From contig NZ_CP114871.1 of assembly GCF_027474405.1 (NCBI RefSeq), positions 1,125,001-1,189,000 of the forward strand: a stretch of 64,000 nt of DNA, given 5' to 3'. This document shows, in pieces, positions 1-7,972 of this stretch; position 1 is the first letter of the stretch; each line of letters opens with the position of its first letter. The notes beneath the pieces were generated by a model that worked only from the letters and a program-made list of their open reading frames with translations, had not been told where the DNA came from and did not search any database. The position numbers and the translations under genes are program-made. This DNA is from Caulobacter sp. NIBR2454 (GTDB lineage: Bacteria; Pseudomonadota; Alphaproteobacteria; Caulobacterales; Caulobacteraceae).

Positions 1-226
1 GAGGACCGGGATGGACACACCTCTGGTGGACCTGTCGTGGCGCCAGCCGCGCAGCAGGGTAGCTAAGTGTGGAATAGATAACCGCTGAAAGCATCTAAGC
101 GGGAAACTAGCCTCAAAACAAGGCTTCGCCGAGAGCCGTAGTAGACCACTACGTTGATAGGCCAGGTGTGGAAGCGCGGTGACGCGTGTAGCTTACTGGT
201 ACTAATAGCTCGATAGGCTTGATCGT
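1..226 (+). rRNA. 23S ribosomal RNA, 3' end (partial)
   Basis: The first ~225 bases match the conserved 3' terminal part of bacterial 23S rRNA: the stretch around 70-120 (GCATCTAAGCGGGAAACTAG) and the terminal segment around 195-222 (actaatagctcgataggcttgatc) are both characteristic of domain VI. The 5' part lies outside the window. The exact 3' end is approximate. The 5S gene follows about 70 bases downstream, as in a normal rRNA operon. Confidence 0.95.
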
Positions 227-293
227 TCTTCAGTCAAACTCATGACTGTGCACTCTGTATTACAGATAATGATGTCTTCGCATCTTCTCCGCT

Positions 294-411
294 GACCTGG
301 TGGCTATGCCGGGGGTTCCCCACCCGATCCCATTCCGAACTCGGTCGTTAAGTCCCCCAGGGCCAATGGTACTTCGTCTTAAGGCGCGGGAGAGTAGGTC
401 GCCGCCAGGTC
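294..411 (+). rRNA. 5S ribosomal RNA
   Basis: The ends pair (GACCTGG at 294-300 with CCAGGTC at 405-411), and the interior carries the conserved 5S stretch CCCGATCCCATTCCGAACTC (about 322-341) and the GGGAGAGTAGGTCGCCGCC run near the 3' end. Length of about 118 nt fits. It sits downstream of 23S and upstream of a strong terminator, so this is the end of the rRNA operon. Confidence 0.95.
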
Positions 412-464
412 CGCCGAGAAGATGCATACTCAGATCCAAATTCCTTCTTTTCGATACCATCAGC

Positions 465-494
465 AAAAGCCCCGACGTTCGCGTCGGGGCTTTT
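465..494 (+). terminator. Rho-independent terminator of the rRNA operon
   Basis: A perfect hairpin (AAAAGCCCCGACG, loop TTCG region, CGTCGGGGCTTTT) ends in a T run. It lies 54 bases after 5S and just before the convergent gene that ends at 506. Confidence 0.9.
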
Positions 495-505
495 GTCGTT
501 CTGGT

Positions 506-1229
506 CTAGCCTCGCGGGTGGAAGGTCAGGACATCGCCGCCGGCGGTCTCGATTTTCGGACATAGGTCCTTGAGCGGACAGGCCACGCAACGCGGCCGGG
601 CGTGTGTGCAGAACGTCTGCCCCAGCTTCTTCACTAGACAATGCAGTTCGAACAGGTCCTCCGAGCCAGGACTCGGGGATCACGCCCATCAGGCTCGCAT
701 AGGCGGCTTGCGTGTCGCTCCTGCGCGGCGACAGGCCAAGGCGGCGGGTCACGCGATGAACGTGAGTGTCGACGACCAAGGCCCGCATGTTGAGGCGGCT
801 GAAGTTCAGGACGCAGGCGGCGGTCTTGGGCCCGACGGCCGGCAGGCCATTCAGCCAGGCCATGGCGTCCTCCACGGTCTCACGGGCGAGGAAGTCCAGA
901 TCAAGCGCGCCGCGTCTGTGTTTGAGCATCCGAAGTAGAACTGGCAGCTGACGCGCCTTGGCTTCAGGAAAGGTGGTGGGAGAGAGGATGGCCTCGAGCT
1001 CGGCGCCAGGCGCAAGGCTGAGCGCCTCCCAATCGGCGTTGTACCGAGTCCGCAGGCGGAAGAAGGCGTTCCAGGACACCTCGTCATAGGTCCGGCCGCT
1101 GATCGCCGATTTCACCAGCTGCGAGACCGGGTCCATGCGAGCGACGCTGACCTGCGGGCCATAGATCGCAAGGAGCGGCCGGCGGATGTCGGGGAGCGGC
1201 GAGGCCCCGAAGTCGAAGGATCTCTGCAT
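506..1229 (-). pseudogene. Endonuclease III-like base-excision DNA glycosylase, broken by a one-base frameshift
   Basis: Family: HhH-GPD DNA glycosylases of the endonuclease III type (repair of oxidised pyrimidines). The N-terminal frame, starting at MQRSFDFG (1229), contains the helix-hairpin-helix LPAVGPKTAACV and the catalytic Asp in VDTHVHR. After PESW the frame changes: the next frame reads SEDLFELHCLVKKLGQ and then carries a textbook [4Fe-4S] motif, CTHARPRC-VA-C-PLKDL-C (C-x6-C-x2-C-x5-C), ending with TAG at 506-508. One extra base near 665 accounts for it; the span of 724 nt is 3n+1. Left uncorrected, the first frame runs on to 348 through unrelated sequence. Either a recent mutation or an assembly error. 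An upstream start at 1286 or 1328 is possible but overlaps doxX. Confidence 0.8.
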
Positions 1230-1339
1230 GCGGCGAGAGTAGAACAAAGTGTGAACAATAGCGAGTCCGCTTCTCAGGCTCGGCATCCTGTCATCTATTG
1301 CCCTGCGCGGCCGAAGCGCCGCCTTCACGGGAGGGGATC

Positions 1340-1765
1340 ATGGGGCGTTGGCTGCTTCTGGAAGACTTGAAGGGGCTTGATGACGCGGCGCTGCTGTTGC
1401 TGCGCTTGGTAGTCGGTTCCTTCCTGGCATGGGGTGTATGGGACAACATCACCAGCGCTGAGCACATGGCGACCTTCGTCGCCTTCCTGACCAAGTTTGG
1501 CTTCCCAGCTCCGCATATGATGGCGCCTCTGTCAGTTGGGGTTCAGTTCGCTTGCGGCGCGGCCTTCGTCATGGGGCTGCTGACGCGGTGGGCGGGGCTG
1601 CTGTGCGCGGTCAACTTCTTGGTGGCGATCGTCATGGTCGACCACACCCTGGGCGTGCGGGGGTCGTTCGCCTCTGCCTGCCTTGTGGTAATCGGCCTTT
1701 ATCTAGCCGCTCACGGGCCGGGACGGTTTGCGCTCGATCCCTTGCTGAGCCGCCGGCTTGGATGA
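1340..1765 (+). CDS. DoxX-family membrane protein
   Basis: 141 aa with four predicted membrane helices: LLLLRLVVGSFLAWGVW near the N-terminus, APLSVGVQFACGAAFVMGLL in the middle, AGLLCAVNFLVAIVMV, and SACLVVIGLYLAAHG near the end. This layout and the G-x-LL-T-R-W-A-G-L loop fit the DoxX/DoxD family, whose cellular role is poorly defined (some members act in quinol oxidation or redox stress). The ATG at 1340 is chosen because a GGGAGGGG ribosome site lies just before it; an upstream in-frame ATG at 1298 lacks one. Divergent from the broken glycosylase gene. Confidence 0.75.
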   Translation: MGRWLLLEDLKGLDDAALLLLRLVVGSFLAWGVWDNITSAEHMATFVAFLTKFGFPAPHMMAPLSVGVQFACGAAFVMGLLTRWAGLLCAVNFLVAIVMVDHTLGVRGSFASACLVVIGLYLAAHGPGRFALDPLLSRRLG

Positions 1766-1830
1766 CTTGGTGACTGGCGTGTAGACCCCTCAGGCTGTAG
1801 GGCAGGCGACCAGTTTGCAGGGGAAGCGCC

Positions 1831-2154
1831 ATGAGCACCGACGATAGCGGCGACTATGTCTATGACGAAGCGACCGGCGAGTGGCTGAGCCCCGCCGAGG
1901 CGGCCGCCAAGTCCGAGGCGTCTCCGTCGGCGTCGGGCGACGTCGAGGTCCGCGACTCCGTCGGCAACCTGTTGGCCGATGGCGACAGCGTGACCCTGAT
2001 CAAGGACTTGGCGGTCAAGGGCGCCGGCCAGACCCTCAAGCGTGGCACGGTGATCAAGTCTATCCGGCTGACCGGCGATGCCCAGGAGATCGACTGTCGC
2101 CACGCCGCCATCAAGGGCCTGGTCCTGCGCGCCGAATTCGTCCGCAAGGTTTAA
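1831..2154 (+). CDS. PhnA/YjdM C-terminal-domain protein
   Basis: 107 aa. Residues ~37-107 (VRDSVGNLLADGDSVTLIKDL ... KRGTVIKSIRLTGDAQEIDC ... IKGLVLRAEFVRKV) match the SH3-like C-terminal domain of PhnA/YjdM proteins. The zinc-ribbon usually found at the N-terminus is absent; instead there is an acidic stretch (DYVYDEATGEWLSPAEAAA). The family was first linked to phosphonate use, but its real function is unclear. ATG follows a GGGGAAG ribosome site. Stand-alone gene before the catabolic operon. Confidence 0.75.
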   Translation: MSTDDSGDYVYDEATGEWLSPAEAAAKSEASPSASGDVEVRDSVGNLLADGDSVTLIKDLAVKGAGQTLKRGTVIKSIRLTGDAQEIDCRHAAIKGLVLRAEFVRKV

Positions 2155-2187
2155 GCCGCAAGCGTTTGACGCAACGTCACCCAAAAC

Positions 2188-2223
2188 GTGACTTGTCAGG
2201 TCGGGTGAAGTCACTTTTATAAT
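2188..2223 (+). promoter_or_regulatory. Promoter with a 7-bp inverted repeat upstream of the thiolase operon
   Basis: GTGACTT (2188-2194) and AAGTCAC (2208-2214) form a perfect inverted repeat with a 13-nt spacer. A consensus -10 hexamer TATAAT sits at 2218-2223; TTGTCA at 2193-2198 is a possible -35 with a long 19-nt spacer. The repeat lies over the -35 region, where a repressor would act. The half-site AAGTCAC recurs in the motif at 13993-14012. Confidence 0.55.
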
Positions 2224-2262
2224 GCGACCCATGGGGCGGCAGACCCCTTGGGAGACGCGACC

Positions 2263-3483
2263 ATGACCTACATTCTCGGCGGCTGGCAGACAGACTTCTC
2301 GGCCAACTGGGCCCGGCAGGGCATGGAGATGGCGGACGCCTTCGCCGAGGTGGTGCGCCACGGCCTGGAGTCCACGGGCCTTGACCCCGAAGATGTCGAA
2401 TGTGGCCATGTCGGTAACTTCGTCGGCGACCTGTTCGCGGGCCAGGGCCTGCTGGGCGGGTTCTTTGGTCTGGTGCATCCCGCATGGGACGGTCTGCCGA
2501 CCGCGCGCCATGAAGCGGCCTGCGCCTCGGGCAGCGTGGCGATCCTGGCCGCGGCCGCCGAGATCGAGGCGGGGCGTTACGATCTGGCCTGCGTGATCGG
2601 TCTGGAGCAGATGCGCAACGTGTCTGGGCATCAAGCGGCGAAGAATTTGGGTGCGGCGGCCTGGGCGGGGCACGAGTACCAGGACGCGCAGTTCGTCTGG
2701 CCGGCCGCCTTCTCGCAGCTGTCAGAGGAGTATGAGCGCCGCTATGGGCTCTCCTACGAGCACCTGATGCGCATCAGCGAGATCAACTTCGCCAACGGCA
2801 AGCGCAACCCCAACGCCCAGACCCGCCAGTGGGCCTTCACGCCCGAGAGCTTCACCGCCGACGATGTGGCCAACCCGGTCGTTGAGGGGCGCACCCGTAA
2901 GCAGGACTGCGGCCAGGTGACCGACGGCGCGGCCGTGGTGTTCTTGGCCTCTCCCAGGCGCGCCGCCGAATACGCCAAAAAGCGCGGCGTCAGCCTCGAC
3001 AGCTTGCCGCGCATCAAGGGCTGGGGGCACCGCTCGTCGCCGATCAGCTATGAGGCCAAGGTCCGCGCCAGCCGCGACCAACCTTACGTCTTCCCGCAGG
3101 TGCGCCGCGCCGTGGAGGAGGCCCGCGCCCGCGCTGGCGTCACCGCGCTTGACCAGATCGACGTGGTCGAGACCCACGACTGCTTCGCCATGACCGAATA
3201 CATGGCCATCGACCATCTAGGCCTGACCGCGCCGGGCGAAAGCTGGAAGGCGGTCGAGGACGGCTCCATCGAGATGGGCGGCCGACTGCCGATCAATCCG
3301 TCGGGCGGACTGATCGGCCTGGGCCACCCGGTGGGCGCCACTGGCGTGCGCATGGCTTTGGACGCCTTCAAGCAGGTGACCGGGACCGCCGGCGACTATC
3401 AGGTGGAGGGCGCCAGGACCTGCCAGACCCTCAACATCGGCGGCTCCACCACCACCACGGTCAGTCTGGTCATCGGCGTCTAG
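2263..3483 (+). CDS. SCP-x type thiolase (acetyl-CoA acetyltransferase family)
   Basis: 406 aa. Thiolase signatures: the nucleophilic Cys in EAACASGSVAI (~residue 90), VVETHDCFAMTEY in the middle, NPSGGLIGLGHPVGATG near the C-terminus, and the terminal CQTLNIGGSTTTTVS block. These features are typical of the sterol-carrier-protein-x subgroup used in beta-oxidation of side chains of steroids and other bulky acyl-CoAs. ATG at 2263 is preferred over TTG at 2248 because GGGAGA precedes it. It is first in a tight operon running to 7894. Substrate is not readable from sequence. Confidence 0.85.
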   Translation: MTYILGGWQTDFSANWARQGMEMADAFAEVVRHGLESTGLDPEDVECGHVGNFVGDLFAGQGLLGGFFGLVHPAWDGLPTARHEAACASGSVAILAAAAEIEAGRYDLACVIGLEQMRNVSGHQAAKNLGAAAWAGHEYQDAQFVWPAAFSQLSEEYERRYGLSYEHLMRISEINFANGKRNPNAQTRQWAFTPESFTADDVANPVVEGRTRKQDCGQVTDGAAVVFLASPRRAAEYAKKRGVSLDSLPRIKGWGHRSSPISYEAKVRASRDQPYVFPQVRRAVEEARARAGVTALDQIDVVETHDCFAMTEYMAIDHLGLTAPGESWKAVEDGSIEMGGRLPINPSGGLIGLGHPVGATGVRMALDAFKQVTGTAGDYQVEGARTCQTLNIGGSTTTTVSLVIGV

Positions 3484-3486
3484 CCC

Positions 3487-3996
3487 GTGGACCGCCGCAC
3501 AGTTCTGGCGGCCGCGGCCGCATCCCCGTTCCTGTTCAGTGAGGCGCTCGCCTCGGAGAGACCCATGTCGCGTCGCTTCCAGATTCTCGACACCGTGATC
3601 GCCGCCTGGCGAGCCAAGGACATCGATGCGGCCCTGTCGCACATGCACGACGACATCGTCTGGCACTATGCCGCCGCCATCGCCCCGCCGCTCAAGGGCA
3701 AGGCCGCCGCGCGCAAGTTCCTGGAGGGGTTCGCCGCCCAGATCGCCGAGGTGAAGTGGCGCATCTTCGACTATGCCGAGAACGGCGACCGCCTCTTCGT
3801 CGAGGGCGTGGACGAATACATCGCCGTCGGCGGCGCCCGCGTGGCCGCGCCCTATGCCGGGGTGGTGGAGTTCAAGGGCGACCTGATCATCGGCTGGCGC
3901 GACTATTTTGATCGCGGCGTGGTCGAAGCGATGAAGGCCGGCGGCGCGGCCTCGGCCCAGGTGGAGCAGTTGATCGCCCGGCCGAGCGCGTCATGA
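3487..3996 (+). CDS. SnoaL-like / NTF2-fold protein
   Basis: 169 aa from a GTG four bases after the thiolase stop. Residues ~27-150 (FQILDTVIAAWRAKDIDAALSHM, HDDIVWHY, LKGKAAARKFL, VEGVDEY) show the SnoaL/limonene-epoxide-hydrolase-like NTF2 fold, a small barrel used for hydration, cyclisation or epoxide opening of hydrophobic substrates. The first ~24 residues (DRRTVLAAAAASPFLFSEALA) resemble a signal or Tat-like leader; if not translated, the ATG at 3565 (MSRRFQIL) is the start. The end overlaps the next gene by an ATGA. Confidence 0.7.
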   Translation: MDRRTVLAAAAASPFLFSEALASERPMSRRFQILDTVIAAWRAKDIDAALSHMHDDIVWHYAAAIAPPLKGKAAARKFLEGFAAQIAEVKWRIFDYAENGDRLFVEGVDEYIAVGGARVAAPYAGVVEFKGDLIIGWRDYFDRGVVEAMKAGGAASAQVEQLIARPSAS

Positions 3997-5780
3997 GCGC
4001 GGCCCTCAAAGCCTCCGAGGATTACCGCAACGCGCCGATGCGCGAGGCGAAGCTCCTGGCGGTGGATCTCGATGTCGACCGTCGCGCCGACGGCACGATC
4101 TACATCGCCTCCAAGGTGCCGCTAAAGGCCTATGAGGCCGATATTCCAGCGGCGTTCTCCAAGCGTGCGGCGCTGATGGGCGACAAGCCGGCCCTGGCGC
4201 GGCGCGGGGGCGACGGCGAGTGGGTTTACACCACCTACGCCCAGCTCAAGCGCGATGTGGATGCGGCCGCGACCTGGCTGGCCGCCCATGTGCCGGCGGG
4301 GCGCACGGTGATGGTCCTGACCGGCAATACGCCGGGGTTCGCCACCTTCTCCTTCGCGGCCTGGAGCGCGGGCCTGCCCGTCTGTCCGGTCAGCACCACC
4401 TATGGCGCGCTGGGCGGCGACTATGGCCGGCTCAAGCACGTGATCGCCAAGGTGCGTCCGGCGTTGATCTTAGCCGAGAACGGCGCGGCCATGGCCAAGG
4501 CGCTTGAGGCGCTGGACCTAGGCGACGCGATCATCGTCACCGCCACGCCAGACGCGATCACCAAGCCGGCGACCGCCTGGAGCGAGGTCCTGGCGACCGA
4601 GCCCAACCCACCGATCGTCGCGCGCAAGGCCGACGATGTCGCGGCCTACATGCTGACCTCAGGCTCCACCGGCCTGCCCAAGATCGTGCCCATCACCTTC
4701 GACAACCTGGCCGCCAACAGCGCCCAGTGCCAGCAGATGATTGGCGAGGCCGCCGGCTGGCACGACGTGATGCTGGATTGGCTGCCCTGGCACCACGCGG
4801 CGGGGGCGTTCGTTCTTCGCACCACGCTCTTGGAGGGCGGCACGCTCTATATCGACGACGGCAAGCCGGCTCCGGGGCTGTTCAATGAGTCGATCCGGAA
4901 CCTGCGCGAGATCGGCGTCGCCTATTTCAACAATGTGCCCCTGGGCTACACCCTGCTGGTCGAGGCGCTGGAGACCGATCCGGTCCTGCGCAAGACCTTC
5001 TTCTCGCGTCTGCGGCTGATGCTGTACGGCGGGGCGGGGTTGTCGCAGCCGGTCTATGACCGTCTGCAGGCCCTGGCCGTGGCCGAGACCGGCCACCGCA
5101 TCATGATGACCAGCGGCTACGGGGCGACCGAGACGGTCTCGGCCTTCATGGCCATCCACTTCGAGACCGACAAGGTGGGTATCGGCCTGCCGGCGCCGGG
5201 GGCGAGCCTCAAGCTGGTCCCGACCGGCGACCGCTACGACGTGCGGGCCAAGGGGCCGAACGTTACCACCGGCTACCTCGACGAGCCGGGCAAGACGGCG
5301 GAGGCTTTCGATGACGAGGGCTACTACCGCACCGGCGACCTGGCCGTGTTCCATGAGCCGGGCGACCCGACCCAGGGCCTGGCCTTCGCCGGCCGCGCGG
5401 CCGAGGAGTTCAAGCTGTCGAGCGGGACCTGGGTCTATGGCGGAAAGGCCCGCGACGACCTGCTCAAGGCCCTGTCGCCCCTGGCGACCGAGGTGGTCCT
5501 GGCCGACGACAACCGCCCGTTCCTGACCGTGATGCTGTGGCCGGCGCCCGGCGCGACCCGCGAGGCGATCGCGCAGAAACTGGCGGCGTTCAACGCCGGC
5601 CAGCATGGCGGCTCGCGCATCCATCGCGCCCTGTTGCTCAGTGAACCGCCGCAGCCCAACGCCCACGAGATGTCCGACAAGGGCACGGTCAACCGCCGCG
5701 CCGTCATCGACCGCCGCAAGTCAGAGGTGGAGCGGCTGTACGCCGACGCCCCCGACGCCGACGTCATCGTCCTGTCCTAG
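3993..5780 (+). CDS. Feruloyl-CoA synthase-like AMP-forming acyl-CoA ligase
   Basis: 595 aa, ANL superfamily adenylating enzyme. Visible motifs: P-loop YMLTSGSTGLPKIVP (~residue 216), LPWHHAAGA, SGYGATETVS (~375), YYRTGDLAVF (~440), and FKLSSGTWV (~470), the last characteristic of feruloyl-CoA synthases and relatives that activate hydroxycinnamates with CoA and ATP. The N-terminal LAVDLDVDRRADGTIYI also fits that subgroup. Translationally coupled to the upstream SnoaL gene (ATGA). Exact acid substrate unknown; ferulate is one candidate, a larger acid another. Confidence 0.8.
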   Translation: MSAALKASEDYRNAPMREAKLLAVDLDVDRRADGTIYIASKVPLKAYEADIPAAFSKRAALMGDKPALARRGGDGEWVYTTYAQLKRDVDAAATWLAAHVPAGRTVMVLTGNTPGFATFSFAAWSAGLPVCPVSTTYGALGGDYGRLKHVIAKVRPALILAENGAAMAKALEALDLGDAIIVTATPDAITKPATAWSEVLATEPNPPIVARKADDVAAYMLTSGSTGLPKIVPITFDNLAANSAQCQQMIGEAAGWHDVMLDWLPWHHAAGAFVLRTTLLEGGTLYIDDGKPAPGLFNESIRNLREIGVAYFNNVPLGYTLLVEALETDPVLRKTFFSRLRLMLYGGAGLSQPVYDRLQALAVAETGHRIMMTSGYGATETVSAFMAIHFETDKVGIGLPAPGASLKLVPTGDRYDVRAKGPNVTTGYLDEPGKTAEAFDDEGYYRTGDLAVFHEPGDPTQGLAFAGRAAEEFKLSSGTWVYGGKARDDLLKALSPLATEVVLADDNRPFLTVMLWPAPGATREAIAQKLAAFNAGQHGGSRIHRALLLSEPPQPNAHEMSDKGTVNRRAVIDRRKSEVERLYADAPDADVIVLS

Positions 5781-5792
5781 CGAGTTTCCCTC

Positions 5793-6320
5793 ATGTCCCA
5801 CGCCCCTGAAATCCAGGCCCTGCTCGACAAGCAGGCGATCACCGAGGTGCTGCACCTCTATTGCCGCGGGGCTGACCGGGCCGACATCGATCTGGTGGCG
5901 GGCGCCTATCACCCCGACGCCATCGAGGACCACGGCGGGGTCTATGAGGGGCCAGCGGCGGCCTATGTGGAGAACATGGCCAAGATCCTGCCCAAGGCCG
6001 GGCAGATGAACCACATGACCACCAATGTGATCATCGAACTCAACGGCGATGTGGCGAAGGTGGAGTCCTACATCCTGGCCTTCTCGCGGATGAAGAAGGA
6101 CGGGGAGAAGTTCGACACCCTGACCCTAGCCCGCGCCCTGGATCGCTTCGAGAAGCGCGCGGGTGAGTGGAAGATCGCTAAGCGCCAGATCATTTGGGAG
6201 TGGAACCACGAGATGCCCTTCGCCGAGACCTGGGGCCGCGGGATGATGGCGCCCGATCCGTCGGTACTGGTGCGCGCAGGCAAGAAACCTAACGACGCCC
6301 TTTACGCGATGGAGGCCTAA
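5793..6320 (+). CDS. SnoaL-like (SnoaL_4) protein
   Basis: 175 aa. Opening IQALLDKQAITEVLHLYCRGADRADIDLVAGAYHPDAIEDHG and central HMTTNVIIELNGDVAKVESY are typical of the SnoaL_4 group of NTF2-fold proteins, which includes the bile-acid 7-alpha-dehydratase BaiE family. The conserved Y..D and H in YHPDAIEDHG are candidate active-site residues. Second such protein of this operon, 12 bases after the ligase. Likely a dehydratase, isomerase or binding partner; no function can be assigned. Confidence 0.8.
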   Translation: MSHAPEIQALLDKQAITEVLHLYCRGADRADIDLVAGAYHPDAIEDHGGVYEGPAAAYVENMAKILPKAGQMNHMTTNVIIELNGDVAKVESYILAFSRMKKDGEKFDTLTLARALDRFEKRAGEWKIAKRQIIWEWNHEMPFAETWGRGMMAPDPSVLVRAGKKPNDALYAMEA

Positions 6321-6321
6321 G

Positions 6322-7080
6322 GTGGAGGTTTCCGGCTCGGTCGCCCTGGTCACGGGCGGAAATCGCGGCATCGGCGAGGCCTTCGTGCGCGCTTTCCTCG
6401 CGGCGGGCGCGGCCAAGGTCTATGTGGGCGCGCGTGACCCCAAGAACGCCGCGCATCTGGTCGAGGAGGGCGCCGGCAAGGTGGTGGCCCTGACGCTGGA
6501 TGTGGCCAAGCCCGAACAGATCGAGGCGGCGGCCAAGGAGGCCAGGGACGTCTCCATCCTGGTCAACAACGCCGGGGCATTCCTTAATCAGCGCCTGATC
6601 GGCGCTGATGATATGTCGGCCGCTCGCGAGGAGATGGAGGTCAACTATTTCGGCCTCGTCGGCATGTGCCGCGCTTTCGCGCCGGCGCTGAAGGCCAACG
6701 GCGGCGGCGCGATCGTCAATGTGCTGTCGTCAGGCGGCCTGGTCGCGGTGCCGGCCATGGGCGGCTACAGCCCGTCCAAGTTCGCGGGCCGGGCGGCGAC
6801 CACCAACATCCGCGCCGAGCTGGCGGGGCAGGGCACGCAAGTCAGCGCCCTGATCGTCGGATCGGTGGACACCCGCATGGCCGCGCACGTGCAGGGCCAG
6901 AAGGAACAGCCGTCCGATATCGCCAGGATCGGCCTGCAGGCCATCAAGCGCGGATCCGACGAGGTCGATACCGATCGCATGGCGTTGGAGGTGCGCGCGA
7001 ACCTGGCGCGCGATCCCAAAGCGCTGGAACGGGCGATGGCGCGTATGCTGGGCGCTGATACCGTCTCGACCGGACGCTAA
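6322..7080 (+). CDS. Short-chain dehydrogenase/reductase (SDR)
   Basis: 252 aa from GTG, one base after the previous stop. Classical SDR: cofactor loop TGGNRGIG (~residues 11-18), NNAG (~85), catalytic Ser region NVLSSGG and YSPSKFAGRA (Tyr-x-x-x-Lys, ~150). Acts as NAD(P)-dependent alcohol/ketone oxidoreductase in the cytoplasm. Fifth gene of the thiolase operon, so probably a 3-hydroxyacyl or ring-hydroxyl oxidation step. Confidence 0.85.
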   Translation: MEVSGSVALVTGGNRGIGEAFVRAFLAAGAAKVYVGARDPKNAAHLVEEGAGKVVALTLDVAKPEQIEAAAKEARDVSILVNNAGAFLNQRLIGADDMSAAREEMEVNYFGLVGMCRAFAPALKANGGGAIVNVLSSGGLVAVPAMGGYSPSKFAGRAATTNIRAELAGQGTQVSALIVGSVDTRMAAHVQGQKEQPSDIARIGLQAIKRGSDEVDTDRMALEVRANLARDPKALERAMARMLGADTVSTGR

Positions 7081-7099
7081 GGGAGCTTTGGGGCAAGCT

Positions 7100-7894
7100 A
7101 TGGACCTAATCACGATACTGGCGGTCAACGCCGCCGTCAGCGCTGGGGCCATGGGCCTTTTGTGGCTAATCTGCCTGAAGCTGGGCGATGTGACCGTCGT
7201 CGACAGCTGGTGGTCGATGGGCATGCTGCTGCTGGCGGCCACGACCTTCATCCAGCTCGGCGAGCCGACGCCGCGGCGCTGGTTGCTACTGGTGCTGTGC
7301 GCCCTGTGGGCGGTGCGGTTGGGCGGCTATCTGTTCTGGCGCTGGCGCGATCACGGGCCCGACCGTCGCTATCAGTCCATGCTGGGCAAGGTGCAGTCGG
7401 AAAAGGGCTGGAGCTTCGCCAAGGCGTCGTTGCTGTTCGTGTTCATGACCCAGGCGCCGCTGCAGTTCATCGTCGCCCTGCCCGTGCAACTGGGGCAGAT
7501 TCAGGCTGAGCCGGCCCTGGGCGTGCTGGCCTATGCCGGCGCGGCCCTGGCGGTGTTTGGCGTGCTGTTCGAGAGCATTGGCGACTGGCAGCTGACCCGC
7601 TTCCGCAAGAACCCCGATAGTAAGGGCAAGGTGCTCAACACCGGGCTTTGGCGCTACACGCGGCACCCCAACTACTTCGGCGACGCCTGCGTGTGGTGGG
7701 GGCTCTATCTGATCGCCGCCGAGACGCCGCTGGGCCTGTGGGCGCTGCCGGGGCCGATCCTGCTGACCTGGACGCTGATGAAGTGGAGCGGCGCCCCGAC
7801 CCTGGAGCATCGCCTCAAGAAGACCCGTCCGGACTATGCCGACTACATCGCGCGCACCTCGGGTTTCGTGCCCTGGCCGCCGAAGAAGACCTAA
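7100..7894 (+). CDS. DUF1295 / steroid 5-alpha-reductase C-terminal domain membrane protein
   Basis: 264 aa with about six membrane helices. The C-terminal half (GLWRYTRHPNYFGDACVWWGLYL ... LEHRLKKTRPDYADYIARTSGFVPWPPKK) is the signature of the DUF1295 family, related to steroid 5-alpha reductases and isoprenylcysteine methyltransferases. Start ATG at 7100 rather than TTG at 7088. Last gene of the operon, 19 bases after the SDR. Its presence suggests a hydrophobic polycyclic or prenyl-like substrate, but the family reaction is mostly unproven. Confidence 0.8.
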   Translation: MDLITILAVNAAVSAGAMGLLWLICLKLGDVTVVDSWWSMGMLLLAATTFIQLGEPTPRRWLLLVLCALWAVRLGGYLFWRWRDHGPDRRYQSMLGKVQSEKGWSFAKASLLFVFMTQAPLQFIVALPVQLGQIQAEPALGVLAYAGAALAVFGVLFESIGDWQLTRFRKNPDSKGKVLNTGLWRYTRHPNYFGDACVWWGLYLIAAETPLGLWALPGPILLTWTLMKWSGAPTLEHRLKKTRPDYADYIARTSGFVPWPPKKT

Positions 7895-7924
7895 AAGCCC
7901 TTCCACCCTCGGAAGAACTCGACG

Positions 7925-7964
7925 AGCCGGCGCGGAGGGGTGAAGCCCGCGCCGGCTTCTTTTT
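7925..7964 (+). terminator. Rho-independent terminator after the thiolase operon
   Basis: AGCCGGCGCG (7925-7934) pairs with CGCGCCGGCT (7948-7957) and is followed by TCTTTTT. It separates the operon from the convergent gene ending at 7973. Confidence 0.85.
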
Positions 7965-7972
7965 GCCCGCTG

